This document shows, in pieces, positions 54,898 through 63,227 of a DNA stretch of 64,000 nt (positions are counted from its first letter, which is position 1; each line of letters begins with the position of its first letter). The stretch covers positions 62,001-126,000 of the forward strand of contig JAIOKI010000008.1 of the NCBI GenBank assembly GCA_028335825.1, written 5' to 3'. The position numbers and the translations under genes are program-made. The notes beneath the pieces were generated by a model. The model had not been told where the DNA came from. It did no database searches and saw nothing but the letters and a program-made list of their open reading frames with translations. The DNA comes from Nosema muscidifuracis. Its lineage: Eukaryota > Microsporidia > Nosematidae.

Positions 54898-55245
54898 ATA
54901 GAATTTAAAGGAGAAAAAAATTTTTAAGGAGATAATTTTCTAATATTAAATAAATTTCAACTAAACATTTTTTATTATCTATTTGTTTTTTAGTGAGATA
55001 TTATTTTTCTAATATCAAATAAATCACAACAAAGCATTTTTAATCCGTTGTTTTTCAACTAAGCATTTTTTATTATCTCGTTGTTTTCCAGTGAAATATT
55101 ACTTTTCTAATATTAAATAAATCACAACAAAGAATTTTTTATTATCTCGTTGTTTTCCAGTGAAATAACATTTTTCTAATATTAAATAAATCACAACAAA
55201 GCATTTTTTTATCTTGTTGTTTTCCAGTGAGATTGAATTTTAAGG
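54889..55245 (+). repeat. Minisatellite downstream of RIO2, seeded from the gene's stop region
   Basis: The landmark CCAGTGA occurs at 54,891 (the last codons of RIO2), as a variant at 54,990, and again at 55,088, 55,158 and 55,224, so the unit is 66-70 or 98-99 bp depending on the copy. Each unit also holds TCTAATATTAAATAAAT and ACAACAAAGCATTTTT variants. The array fills nearly the whole 379-bp spacer before the IRE1-like gene. Confidence 0.8.
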
Positions 55246-55276
55246 AGAATTATAATTTTGATATAAATAAAACCCC

Positions 55277-57121
55277 ATGAAATTTACTTTATTTTTGATT
55301 CAAGTTCTTTCTTTGTATATTGTACAAACAGAAGATAATTCTCTTCATTTCCTTTTAGATACACATGTTGATAGTATAAAAATATCTAAACTTAAGAAAT
55401 CAATACCAGCACTTCCTGATGATTTTGTAGCTAAAGATCTAACTATATTACCAAGTATGCGTGGGTACATAGATAATATAGAAGTCAATCGAAATGGGTT
55501 TGTTTATTTCGATGGATTTTCTTTCAGTATAGAAAGCCTTTTACTCGAACCAAAAATTCACAATGGGATCATTTTTCAGACTCAAAAGCGATGCGAAACT
55601 ATCATTAAACACGATGTGATACTTTTTTTGATATTCATTGATCTTAAAATCATTGATAGTAAATCTTTATATACACGGATAGAACCTTTTACTTATATAT
55701 ACTACCCATTTAACAGATCTAAAAATATTTGGGTATATGAAAATTTTCTTAAGATAGAAGATATTAAATACAAATTTAATGAAAATATTGTAGCTGTGTA
55801 TGATACTTTAGATTACAATGGGGCTACTTATATGAATAGAATATGGACAGATACAGAAATTGATTTATACAGACCTATTTATAAAACTAAAAAAAAATTT
55901 TATAAATATCTTTTACTGATTGTTCCAATATTTTTAATATATTTTTTTAGATCAAAAAAAGTTAAATTAATAACGAAGGAATATGAAAATATAAAATACT
56001 CTGTACATAGTGGAGTTTATAATAATATACCTGTTATTATAAAAAAATATAAGAAAAGAGATCTAAATATTTCTAAAGAAATAAGTTTACTTAACAAATT
56101 AGACTACATATCCATAAAAAAAATACTTTATCACGATAATAATATATTTAGTCCATTTATAGTATTCGAATATTCAGAAATTTGTCAGAATCCAACCAAA
56201 GAAAATCTTTTAGAATTAGTTAATACAATACATTACCTTAATGAACAAGGATTATATTATAAAAATTTTAATCCTATTAATATAAGAAAAAAAAATACAA
56301 AACTTGTTTTGTTTAATATATTTTCAGCAGATGATAATTCAAATTTAGGTTGGTATACTGATAAATCAGGAGATAATGAAAATAATCGAGAGATAATATC
56401 ATTAGGAATATTGTTACACTATTATATTACAGGATATCATCCATATGATTTAAATACAGACATAGAGCAAAAATTTATTTATATTAAAAACAAAGAAGAT
56501 GATAATAAAACAACCAATGAACTAATACAAGATAAAGAATCAATTAATATAAAAAAATGCAATAATAATGAATCAATTAATATAAAAAAATACACGACTA
56601 AAGAATTATTAGAAATAGAATCTAATATAATAAATCGTAGATACCTCATTCGTACTGATGCATCTCTGGAACATGATCTTATATACCACACTATAAAGAA
56701 CAATACAGATATAAGAAGATTATCTAAACATCCTTATTTTTGGACAGAAGAAAAAATTTTCAATTTTTTAGCACATTATTCTGATGTACTGGAAGGATCA
56801 CCTTCACAAGTAAGAATATTAGAAAGAAATAAAGGACGTATATTTGAAAATTTATGGAATTCTTATCTTGATAAAACAGTTAATATTGGTCTCGAAGTAT
56901 TTAGATCTTATAATTATAACAGTGCTAAAGATCTTATTAGAGTCATTAGAAATAAAGGGAGACATTATAATCAAATACCTGATGTAGTGAAAGAAATTTT
57001 CGTAAGTTTCCCAAATGGATTTGTAAAATACTGGCTGAAAACTTTTCCAAATTTACTCATTATTTGTTATAATTGTGGTGAGTCTTTAAAAAATAACGAA
57101 CTTCTTCGAGATTTCTACTAA
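55277..57121 (+). CDS. IRE1: IRE1-like ER stress sensor: degenerate kinase, intact KEN RNase
   Basis: 614 residues. Signal peptide (MKFTLFLIQVLSLYIVQT), a short lumenal part (about 20-208), one TM (209-224), a kinase-like domain (about 235-480) and a C-terminal KEN RNase domain (485-599). The KEN domain starts HPYFWTEEKIF and keeps the RNase residues known from IRE1: Y545 (FRSY), R558-N559-K560 and H563 (RNKGRHY). The kinase fold keeps the ATP lysine (about K256) and alpha-C Glu (E268), but HRDLKPxN reads YKNFNPIN (catalytic Asp is Asn330) and DFG reads NIF, so phosphotransfer is unlikely. The lumenal domain is far shorter than in yeast. CCCC abuts the ATG. IRE1 normally splices HAC1/XBP1 mRNA or degrades ER mRNAs. 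An internal ESINIKK duplication lies in a kinase loop (421-438). Confidence 0.88.
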   Translation: MKFTLFLIQVLSLYIVQTEDNSLHFLLDTHVDSIKISKLKKSIPALPDDFVAKDLTILPSMRGYIDNIEVNRNGFVYFDGFSFSIESLLLEPKIHNGIIFQTQKRCETIIKHDVILFLIFIDLKIIDSKSLYTRIEPFTYIYYPFNRSKNIWVYENFLKIEDIKYKFNENIVAVYDTLDYNGATYMNRIWTDTEIDLYRPIYKTKKKFYKYLLLIVPIFLIYFFRSKKVKLITKEYENIKYSVHSGVYNNIPVIIKKYKKRDLNISKEISLLNKLDYISIKKILYHDNNIFSPFIVFEYSEICQNPTKENLLELVNTIHYLNEQGLYYKNFNPINIRKKNTKLVLFNIFSADDNSNLGWYTDKSGDNENNREIISLGILLHYYITGYHPYDLNTDIEQKFIYIKNKEDDNKTTNELIQDKESINIKKCNNNESINIKKYTTKELLEIESNIINRRYLIRTDASLEHDLIYHTIKNNTDIRRLSKHPYFWTEEKIFNFLAHYSDVLEGSPSQVRILERNKGRIFENLWNSYLDKTVNIGLEVFRSYNYNSAKDLIRVIRNKGRHYNQIPDVVKEIFVSFPNGFVKYWLKTFPNLLIICYNCGESLKNNELLRDFY

Positions 57122-57150
57122 ATATATGTTTAATAAATAAATTAAATTAA

Positions 57151-57290
57151 TTTATAAATAATAATTACAACAATGTCTTAACATTTATAAATAATAATTA
57201 CAACACTGCCTTAACATTTAAAATAATAATTACAAAAATGTCTTAACTTAAAATAATAATAACAACAATGCCTTAACATTTAAATTAAAA
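57151..57290. repeat. Minisatellite, unit about 30-33 bp, four copies
   Basis: AATAATTACAACAATG followed by CTTAACATTT recurs about every 30-33 bp (landmarks near 57,165, 57,198, 57,230 and 57,260). It fills the 178-bp gap between the convergent IRE1-like and GLE1-like genes. Confidence 0.75.
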
Positions 57291-57299
57291 TTTGTATCT

Positions 57300-58385
57300 T
57301 TAATTTTCAATTAATTTACTAATAGTTCTTTCTATTTTATATTTATCTGATGGAATTATTATTTTATGTACAACATATTTTTTTATATACCGAAATAGTT
57401 TTTTAGCTTGACCTCCTTTCTTTATTACAAGATACATACCAAGGATATCTAAATAAACATCAAGTACTATAAAATCTTCAGACTTCATTTCCATATTTAA
57501 CATCGCTGCTCCAAATGCCCACACTTCATCTAAAAAATCACATTCATAAAGTATACCAAAATATACACTGTACATTCCACGTATGCCTTCTTCATTAGCT
57601 TTTTTATTTAATAGATTAAGTTTGTAAAAGATAAATAAATCGTTTGAATATAATAATTTAAAAAATAGAGAATATTGTTTGTAAGATTCTTGGTACCTTG
57701 AAACTTGAACTACACTCTGTTCCAGTATCTTTAAAGAAAATATTTCTATAAATGTGTATGATCCAATATATTTAGTAAAAAATTTTGACAAAGATAATAT
57801 CATGTCGTATTCGCTATTAAGCTGATTTAATCTTTTATTAACTTCTATTTTTAGTTTAAGTAATTCTGATCTTTGAAGTTTTCTTTTTTCTTCTTCGATA
57901 TTTTTTTCGATACGAAGGTATTCTTGTATTTTTATGTATGTGTTTTTATAGTAGTCAGTTAGTTGAATATTTAAATCAAAAACATGACTAATATTTTGTA
58001 TATTTTCTACATTAGATGTGATATTGTTTGTATTATTATTTAAATTATCTATTTTAACATCTTGATTAATAATGACTTGATTAATATTGTCTTTAGTAAC
58101 ATCTTGATTAATATTATCTATTTTAACAACGTCTTGATTAATATTGTAGTAATCAAATCTAATATTATCTTTAGTAACATCTTGATTAAATCTAATATTA
58201 TCTTGATAGAACAAATCATGATTTTTATTATTATAATTAGACATATCAATACATTTATGATCAAATTCAATAAATTCTTTTTCTATAATTTCATTTTTAA
58301 GTTCACGTTCTTTTATAAGATTTTGTAACATTTTATTAACTTTAAATTTTCTTTCATTCTCAATTGCATTAAATTCATCATCCAT
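57300..58385 (-). CDS. GLE1: GLE1-like mRNA export factor
   Basis: 361 residues from the ATG at 58,385, chosen over an earlier in-frame ATG (58,418) because TCTCCCTTGTTTGT precedes it. The first 60 residues are charged and helical. Residues about 61-114 are a low-complexity tract of repeated NQDVTKDNI-like units, and 150-190 looks coiled-coil. The C-terminal part (about 195-345) fits the GLE1 HEAT-like domain: GIRGMYSVYFGIL, then VWAFGAAMLNME and a following helix pair correspond to the GLE1 stretch with W-x-W-L-A-x(2)-L-N. Gle1 acts at the cytoplasmic face of the nuclear pore and activates Dbp5 for mRNP release. Similarity is clear only in the C-terminal third, so the call is good but not certain. 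Confidence 0.68.
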   Translation of the reverse strand: MDDEFNAIENERKFKVNKMLQNLIKERELKNEIIEKEFIEFDHKCIDMSNYNNKNHDLFYQDNIRFNQDVTKDNIRFDYYNINQDVVKIDNINQDVTKDNINQVIINQDVKIDNLNNNTNNITSNVENIQNISHVFDLNIQLTDYYKNTYIKIQEYLRIEKNIEEEKRKLQRSELLKLKIEVNKRLNQLNSEYDMILSLSKFFTKYIGSYTFIEIFSLKILEQSVVQVSRYQESYKQYSLFFKLLYSNDLFIFYKLNLLNKKANEEGIRGMYSVYFGILYECDFLDEVWAFGAAMLNMEMKSEDFIVLDVYLDILGMYLVIKKGGQAKKLFRYIKKYVVHKIIIPSDKYKIERTISKLIEN

Positions 58386-58440
58386 ACAAACAAGGGAGAA
58401 AATTCTAAAACATAACAATTTATATTTATTTAGTATAAGA

Positions 58441-58645
58441 AAAAAAATATCCTAGTTGTGGTATCAAATTAGATCAGTAGATGTAATTTATAAAAAAATA
58501 TTCTAGTTGTGGTATCAAATTAGATCAGTAGATGTAATTTATAAAAAAATATCCTAGTTGTGGTATCAAATTAGATCAATATATGTAATTTATAAAAAAA
58601 TATCCTAGTTGTGGTATCAAATTAGATCAATATATGTAATTTATT
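58441..58645. repeat. Minisatellite, unit 51 bp, four copies
   Basis: CCTAGTTGTGGTATCAAATT (TCTAG in one copy) starts at 58,451, 58,502, 58,553 and 58,604, an exact 51-bp period with few differences. The array lies between the divergent GLE1-like and uS3 genes, that is, in their shared upstream region. The rest of the spacer to 58,854 is T-rich, ending in a long pyrimidine run before the CCCC motif. Confidence 0.9.
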
Positions 58646-58845
58646 TCTTTAAAAATTGAAACATATTACATCAAGAACAGATATTATTAAATTATTTATT
58701 TTAGGAAGAAAAGTTAAAAGATTTTTTCTTAATTCTAATAAAATACCTAACGATATTATAGGAATAAAAATAAATGTCTTTTTGTTAAAGAAATATATTT
58801 TCATTTTTTTTTTATTTTTTCAATTTTATTTTTTTAAAAAATTTA

Positions 58846-58849
58846 CCCC
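58846..58849 (+). promoter_or_regulatory. CCCC start-proximal motif of uS3
   Basis: ATTTACCCCAAAAAATG follows a pyrimidine-rich stretch and is the same arrangement as at other genes here. Confidence 0.65.
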
Positions 58850-58854
58850 AAAAA

Positions 58855-59502
58855 ATGGGCAACGATAAAATCTTAAAGAAATTTATTGCTGATGGTATGA
58901 TTTACGCAGAGTTGAAAGAATTATTTGAGAAATCACTTATAAATGAAGGTTTCAGTTCTTTAGAACTTAGATTAGAAGAGAGTCCTGTTAAAGTCATTTT
59001 GAAGGTTGTTAAACCACATGATTTGATAGGTGATAAAAAATTTAAAGTTAATCAGATTCAGCATTTAGTAGCTTCTCGTCTTAATGTACCAGATTCTAAT
59101 GTTACAGTTATTATTGATAAGGTAGTAGAGAAAGGATTATGTCCAGTATATCAAGCCAATTTAATTAAGGAGAAGATGTTAGCTAATATTCCTCATAAAA
59201 GAGCTGCTAATTTAGTACTTAAAAATACTAAATTTGCTGGTGCTACAGGATGTCTTGTTACTATCAGTGGTAAGTTGAAAGGATTAAGAGCTTGTACTAA
59301 GAAATTCTTAGAAGGAGTAGTTATTAAGAGTGGACAACCTTCAAGAGATTATGTAAGGAAGCATATCACTACAGTTAATACTAAACAAGGAGTTATAGGT
59401 GTACAAGTAAGTATTATGTTACCTTTCGATCCCGAAGGTATATTAGGACCATCTACTTTATTACCTGATAAGATAGTAGTATTAGATGCTAAAGAGAATT
59501 AA
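58855..59502 (+). CDS. RPS3: Ribosomal protein uS3
   Basis: 215 residues, slightly shorter than yeast uS3 (240) at the C-terminus. The N-terminal [17 protein letters not shown] and the type-2 KH domain (about 20-95) precede the S3 C-terminal domain with [41 protein letters not shown] and [13 protein letters not shown], all family hallmarks. uS3 lies at the mRNA entry of the 40S subunit and takes part in helicase activity and start-site selection. Codon usage is less AT-extreme than in unknown genes, as expected for a highly expressed protein. The short frame at 58656-58868 upstream is not supported. Confidence 0.96.
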   Translation: MGNDKILKKFIADGMIYAELKELFEKSLINEGFSSLELRLEESPVKVILKVVKPHDLIGDKKFKVNQIQHLVASRLNVPDSNVTVIIDKVVEKGLCPVYQANLIKEKMLANIPHKRAANLVLKNTKFAGATGCLVTISGKLKGLRACTKKFLEGVVIKSGQPSRDYVRKHITTVNTKQGVIGVQVSIMLPFDPEGILGPSTLLPDKIVVLDAKEN

Positions 59503-59627
59503 AGCATATTAATTTAATTTTACATGTTTATTTTAATTTATTTTAAATATTTTTTTCATTTACTTTAAGAGGTTTTAATAATATGAAAAATTTTATACTA
59601 CTTCTAATCCACAGACATAAAAATTTT

Positions 59628-59870
59628 AATATGAAAGTAGATACTCATTCTTTAGAAAAATAAATTTAATATAAAAGCAGACACTCATCCTTATAAAAAA
59701 AACTTAATATAAAGTAGAACAACAATCACTATAAAAATAAGCTCAGAAAAATAAATTTTATTTATAAGTAGACTTTCGTCCTTATAAAAAAAATTAAATA
59801 TAAAAGTAGACAATTATCCTTATAAAAATAAATTTAATATAAAAGTAGACACTCATCTTTAAAAAAACAA
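59628..59870. repeat. Minisatellite, unit about 38 bp, six degenerate copies
   Basis: TAATATAAAAGTAGACACTC-like units followed by CCTTATAAAAA recur about every 38 bp between uS3 and the RRM gene (landmark AAGTAGAC near 59,766, 59,804 and 59,842, with variants before them). Flanks at 59,503-59,627 and 59,871-59,903 are plain AT-rich sequence. Confidence 0.75.
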
Positions 59871-59903
59871 GCTTCAAAATTTATAAATAAAAAATATAAT
59901 TAT

Positions 59904-60527
59904 TTATTGGCTATCTCCCTTCTCCTTTCTTACTCTAGGTTTTGGTGGAAAAACCTTCTCAAGAGCTTTTCTTGCTCTGACTTTTTTTCCTTTAACTTCC
60001 ATATTATCTAACTTATCAAGAGCAGCTTGTTGTTCTTCAGCAGTTTCAAACTCAGCAAATACAATATATGAGTCACCAGATGTAGTAGATATCTTACACT
60101 TTCCCAACATTTTGTTAAGCTCAGATTCTTCCAAATCTTTTGGTAATCCCTTAATATACAACTTCTTATCACTAATAGTAACCTTCTCCTTGTTAGGTTG
60201 ACTCTTAGCAAAATACAAGTTATATGACTCATTACCTATAGTAATTTTACCTTCAGATACTGCTTCCTCAATAGAATCAAGATCTTTAAACTCAACATTT
60301 CCCACAATTTTCTTAACTCCATCTTTTCTAGACAATTCTTTGATATTTATATTGTTGCTAAGGTTAGTATCTGACTTATTTATCATCACTGGTTCAGATT
60401 CACGAACCAAGGAATTTTTTATCTTCACTTACATTTTATGTTCATATTTTGAGAATGCGTTGGCTATCTGTTTAACAGAGACCGATTCGCTCAAATTACT
60501 TATTGCTAAGTTATTTGTTTTTCTCAT
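59904..60527 (-). CDS. Two-RRM RNA-binding protein, split by one intron
   Basis: Two exons: 60,527-60,433 and 60,357-59,904, giving 182 residues. Exon 1 starts at an ATG preceded by TTTTTACCCCCA and encodes MRKTNNLAISNLSESVSVKQ, whose LAISNLS is an RNP2 strand. Exon 2 supplies the matching RNP1-like segment KKIVGNVEFKD, so RRM1 (about 6-85) is complete only after splicing. RRM2 (about 96-165) has LYIKGLP as RNP2 and DSYIVFAEF as RNP1. The tail is basic (KPRVRKEKG). An internal ATG allows a shorter frame, but it lies in the intron and would lack half of RRM1. The exact family is unclear; it could be a nucleolin/Nsr1-like, poly(A)-binding or splicing-related protein. Confidence 0.8.
60358..60432 (-). 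other. Spliceosomal intron, 75 nt
   Basis: 5' end GTAAGT (minus strand from 60,432), 3' end TACTAACCTTAG (ending at 60,358). The branch-point consensus TACTAAC sits only 5 nt before the AG, as in known microsporidian introns where branch site and acceptor are almost fused. Splicing joins the AT of exon 1 to the C of exon 2 to form one Ile codon and keeps the frame. Retention gives a stop two codons after residue 31. The length is at the upper end for microsporidian introns. Confidence 0.82.
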
Positions 60528-61249
60528 TGGGGGTAAAAATTTTTTGAACTTAAATAAAAAAATTTTAAATTTTAAAAAAAAAATACAAAAAATTAGAGAT
60601 GTATTTTATAAAGATGAATATTAGTTAATAAGATAATTTAAATATACCTTTTATAAGAATTATTTAAAGAATATTTTTCTACAATTCTTTCTTAAATAAT
60701 TATTTGTTCTACCTGTAAGACCTATCAAATTTAGATTTATATATAAAAAAATAATATTTTTGCATAAAGAGATATAGAAATATTTAAGAATTAAATATAT
60801 TCTTGTTTGAGAATAGAAATGATTTTTATATATATTAAATTTCTAACTTTTTATATATATTAATGGATTATGATTATAAGAGGATTAGAAATGTTTTATT
60901 TATGGAATTAAGAAATAGGATTATTTATAAAATAATATTATATAGAAATAATTATTTTATAAATAGATTGAAGATATGAAAATATTTTGTAAATAGATTG
61001 AAGATACGTAAATATTTTATAAAAGAGAAATAGGATTATTTATAAAATAATATTATATAGAAATAATTATTTTATAAATAGGTTTAAGATATGTAAATAT
61101 TTTATTTTATAAAATAATTATTTCTTTTTTATAAAATATTCCTTATACTTATAAATCATAACATTATTAATAAAAGAAAAAGTAGAGTAAACTTAAGTTT
61201 AAAATCATACGATGACTTAAAAAAATCTAAAAATTATGACATAATTTAA
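60528..61249. other. Spacer with a 115-bp duplicated segment
   Basis: About 720 bp of AT-rich DNA upstream of the RRM gene and downstream of CIA1. The segment starting AGAAATAGGATTATTTATAA occurs at 60,911 and again at 61,026, a 115-bp period; shorter repeats such as AAATAGATTGAAGATA lie inside. No gene is seen. Confidence 0.6.
60905..61110. repeat. Tandem duplication, unit 115 bp
   Basis: Two copies, starting at 60,911 and 61,026, with nearly identical sequence over about 80 bp and an internal short repeat containing GATTGAAGATA. It has the same character as the other spacer minisatellites. Confidence 0.75.
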
Positions 61250-62146
61250 TCATTCTTTAATTCTCAGAATACAATAACACTGATCATCTGAACATGTACC
61301 TAGTAAGTTATCCTTCCTTGACCAGTGTATACAATTAATTATATCATCATGAAGTTTCTCTATAAAATGTACTACTTCCAAATCTTTATTAAGAAATACT
61401 AAATTTCCTATATTTACTGTACAAACAAGAATATCTTTAAAATTAGAAAGAGCCATGATTGGTAAAACAGATATTTTTATATTCTTCTTTAAAGTCCATC
61501 CTTTTTCCAAGATATATAAATTAATTTCTCCATCATCATTACAAGAATACATTCTATCTTCTATAAAGATAATATTCCATATAGTAGAATTTTCATCTAT
61601 ACTTTGTACTAATTCCCAGGTTTGATCTATTTCAAAGAACTGGTATACTTTTATTGTATTATCATATCCAAAAGTAAATAACATATCTAAATAGAAATGA
61701 CATCCTTTTACATCTTCAGTATGATCTTCTAATATTTTATCTATCTCTATATAATCTTTTATAGAACAAATCCATACAGTTTTACCTCTTGTAGCAAATG
61801 CAAGCCATTTATTTGTAGAATCAAAAGATATTCCTTTAATTTCTGTATCAGGACCTTCTATAACATCTTCTAAAATATCTTCAATATTTTTGTTATTTTC
61901 ATTATCTTCTAATGAAGATAAACTTTCAATTCTCTTAAATACAGATACTGTACAATCATAGCTACTACTAGCTAAATATTTAGAAGAAGATGTTATATGA
62001 GTGATAGATTTAGAATGTTTATAGAGTATTTTATTATTAGAAATATCTTTAAGAAGGGTAGAACTCCCTCCTGTATAAATATTTTTAGATATATGAATAG
62101 TAAATAATTTTTCATCCGTTTTAATTTTCTTTATTTCAAAATTCAT
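61250..62146 (-). CDS. CIA1: Cytosolic iron-sulfur assembly protein CIA1 (WD40)
   Basis: 298 residues forming a WD40 propeller. Diagnostic CIA1/CIAO1 stretches are EIKGISFDSTNKWLAFATRG followed by KTVWI, then LEDHTEDVKGCHFYLDMLFT, then YDNTIKVYQ and TWELVQSIDENSTIWNIIF, which follow the order of human CIAO1 blades 2 to 4. CIA1 is the docking subunit of the CIA targeting complex that delivers Fe-S clusters to cytosolic and nuclear apoproteins, an essential pathway in microsporidia since their mitosomes serve Fe-S assembly. The length is a little below yeast Cia1 (330). An acidic Asn/Glu insertion lies around 80-95. TCTACCCAATG marks the start. The glutaredoxin at 45,112 could act in the same pathway. 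Confidence 0.9.
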   Translation of the reverse strand: MNFEIKKIKTDEKLFTIHISKNIYTGGSSTLLKDISNNKILYKHSKSITHITSSSKYLASSSYDCTVSVFKRIESLSSLEDNENNKNIEDILEDVIEGPDTEIKGISFDSTNKWLAFATRGKTVWICSIKDYIEIDKILEDHTEDVKGCHFYLDMLFTFGYDNTIKVYQFFEIDQTWELVQSIDENSTIWNIIFIEDRMYSCNDDGEINLYILEKGWTLKKNIKISVLPIMALSNFKDILVCTVNIGNLVFLNKDLEVVHFIEKLHDDIINCIHWSRKDNLLGTCSDDQCYCILRIKE

Positions 62147-62304
62147 TGGGTAGAGAAATTATAATTTAATAAAGAAATAATCAATCTATTATAAATATTT
62201 TAATAAGAAAATTATAATATCTTTTGAGATAATTGAAAGGTATAAATTATCAAAATATATATTTAATAATTATATAAGCATACCTGAAGATCTTGATTTT
62301 ATAA

Positions 62305-62460
62305 ATAAAATATTTTAAGAATATCTGTAATTTATTATAAAATATTTTAAGAATATCTGTAATTTATTATAAAATATTTTAAGAATATCTGTAATTTATT
62401 ATAAAATATTTTAAGAATAAGTGTAATTTTGTTATAAAATATTTAAGAATATGATTTATA
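62305..62460. repeat. Minisatellite, unit 32 bp, four to five copies
   Basis: AAGAATATCTGTAATTTATT recurs exactly every 32 bp (for example 62,321, 62,353 and 62,385), with a diverged last copy. Confidence 0.88.
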
Positions 62461-62570
62461 AAAATATGATACTATAATAATATGATACTATAATAATATG
62501 ATTTATAAAAATATGATACTATAATATATGATTTATAAAAATATGAATTATAATAATATGAATTATAAAA
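62461..62570. repeat. AT microsatellite-like tract
   Basis: Alternating ATATGATACTATAATA and ATATGATTTATAAAAA units, several copies, directly after the 32-bp array. Confidence 0.7.
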
Positions 62571-62825
62571 GATTTATAGTTAAAAGACCTCTAAGAATAT
62601 TTAATAAAATAGATGGAAAACAAAAGAAGAAGAATTTAAATATAAAACAAAAAGTATATAAAAACAAAAAAATTACATATATAATTTTAATTAAGCATAA
62701 TTTGTAAATTATAAAAGAAGATAAAAAAATTAGAAATTTTGTATTTTTTAGATGATTGAACTAAAAGGTAATTTATAAAATATTTAAGAAATATTTCAAC
62801 TAAATATATTTTTAAAATAAAAAAT

Positions 62826-62960
62826 ATTTATTTTTGCATAATTAATGATAAAAAATTTAGAAGAATTTTATTTTTGCATAATTATTGATAAAAAATTTAG
62901 AAGAATTTTATTTTTGCATAATTAATGAAATTTAATATGATAAAAAATTTGAAATCTCAT
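62826..62960. repeat. Minisatellite, unit 40 bp, three copies
   Basis: TTTTTGCATAATTAATGATA begins at 62,831, 62,871 and 62,911, giving a 40-bp period with one or two differences per copy. Confidence 0.88.
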
Positions 62961-63019
62961 CTTATACAGGTAAACCAATAAAATATCATCCATTATGATG
63001 ATTTCAATTTTTATAAAAT

Positions 63020-63170
63020 AATCTATCACAACAAATATCTCTTACAAAAAATAATCTCTTACAACAATAACCTATTACAACCAAATTGTATTACAAAAAA
63101 TAACCTATTAAATTAACCTATTACAAATAATAATATCTTACAACAATAACCTATTAAATTAATCTCCAAT
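63020..63170. repeat. Imperfect tandem repeat, ACAACAATAACCTATTA type
   Basis: Interspersed CTTACAACAATAACCTATTA and TTACAAAAAATAA units upstream of the HEAT-repeat gene; the period is irregular. Confidence 0.6.
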
Positions 63171-63227
63171 TAGAAAAATACCTAAAAAAATATTTTTTAT
63201 TAAAGAAAACCCTTAATAAATAAAAAA

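Larger units (their letters stand above)
62147..63227. other. Long spacer packed with different tandem repeats
   Basis: About 1.1 kb between divergent CIA1 and the HEAT-repeat gene. It holds a 32-bp array (62,305-62,460), a TATGAT/ATTTATAAAAA microsatellite (62,461-62,570), a 40-bp array (62,826-62,960) and ACAACAATAACCTATTA-type repeats (63,020-63,170). No gene is seen; the CCC motif for the next gene is at 63,210-63,212. Confidence 0.65.

Noticed and set aside
58656-58868. 70-codon plus-strand ORF ending inside the uS3 start
   Set aside because: Its C-terminus is translated poly-T and CCCC promoter sequence; no upstream motif and no domain. It is most likely the open upstream region of uS3.
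59904-60428. Intron-less 174-residue version of the RRM protein starting at 60,428
   Set aside because: Its start lies within the intron, it lacks the RNP2 strand of RRM1, and the CCCCC motif belongs to the upstream exon.
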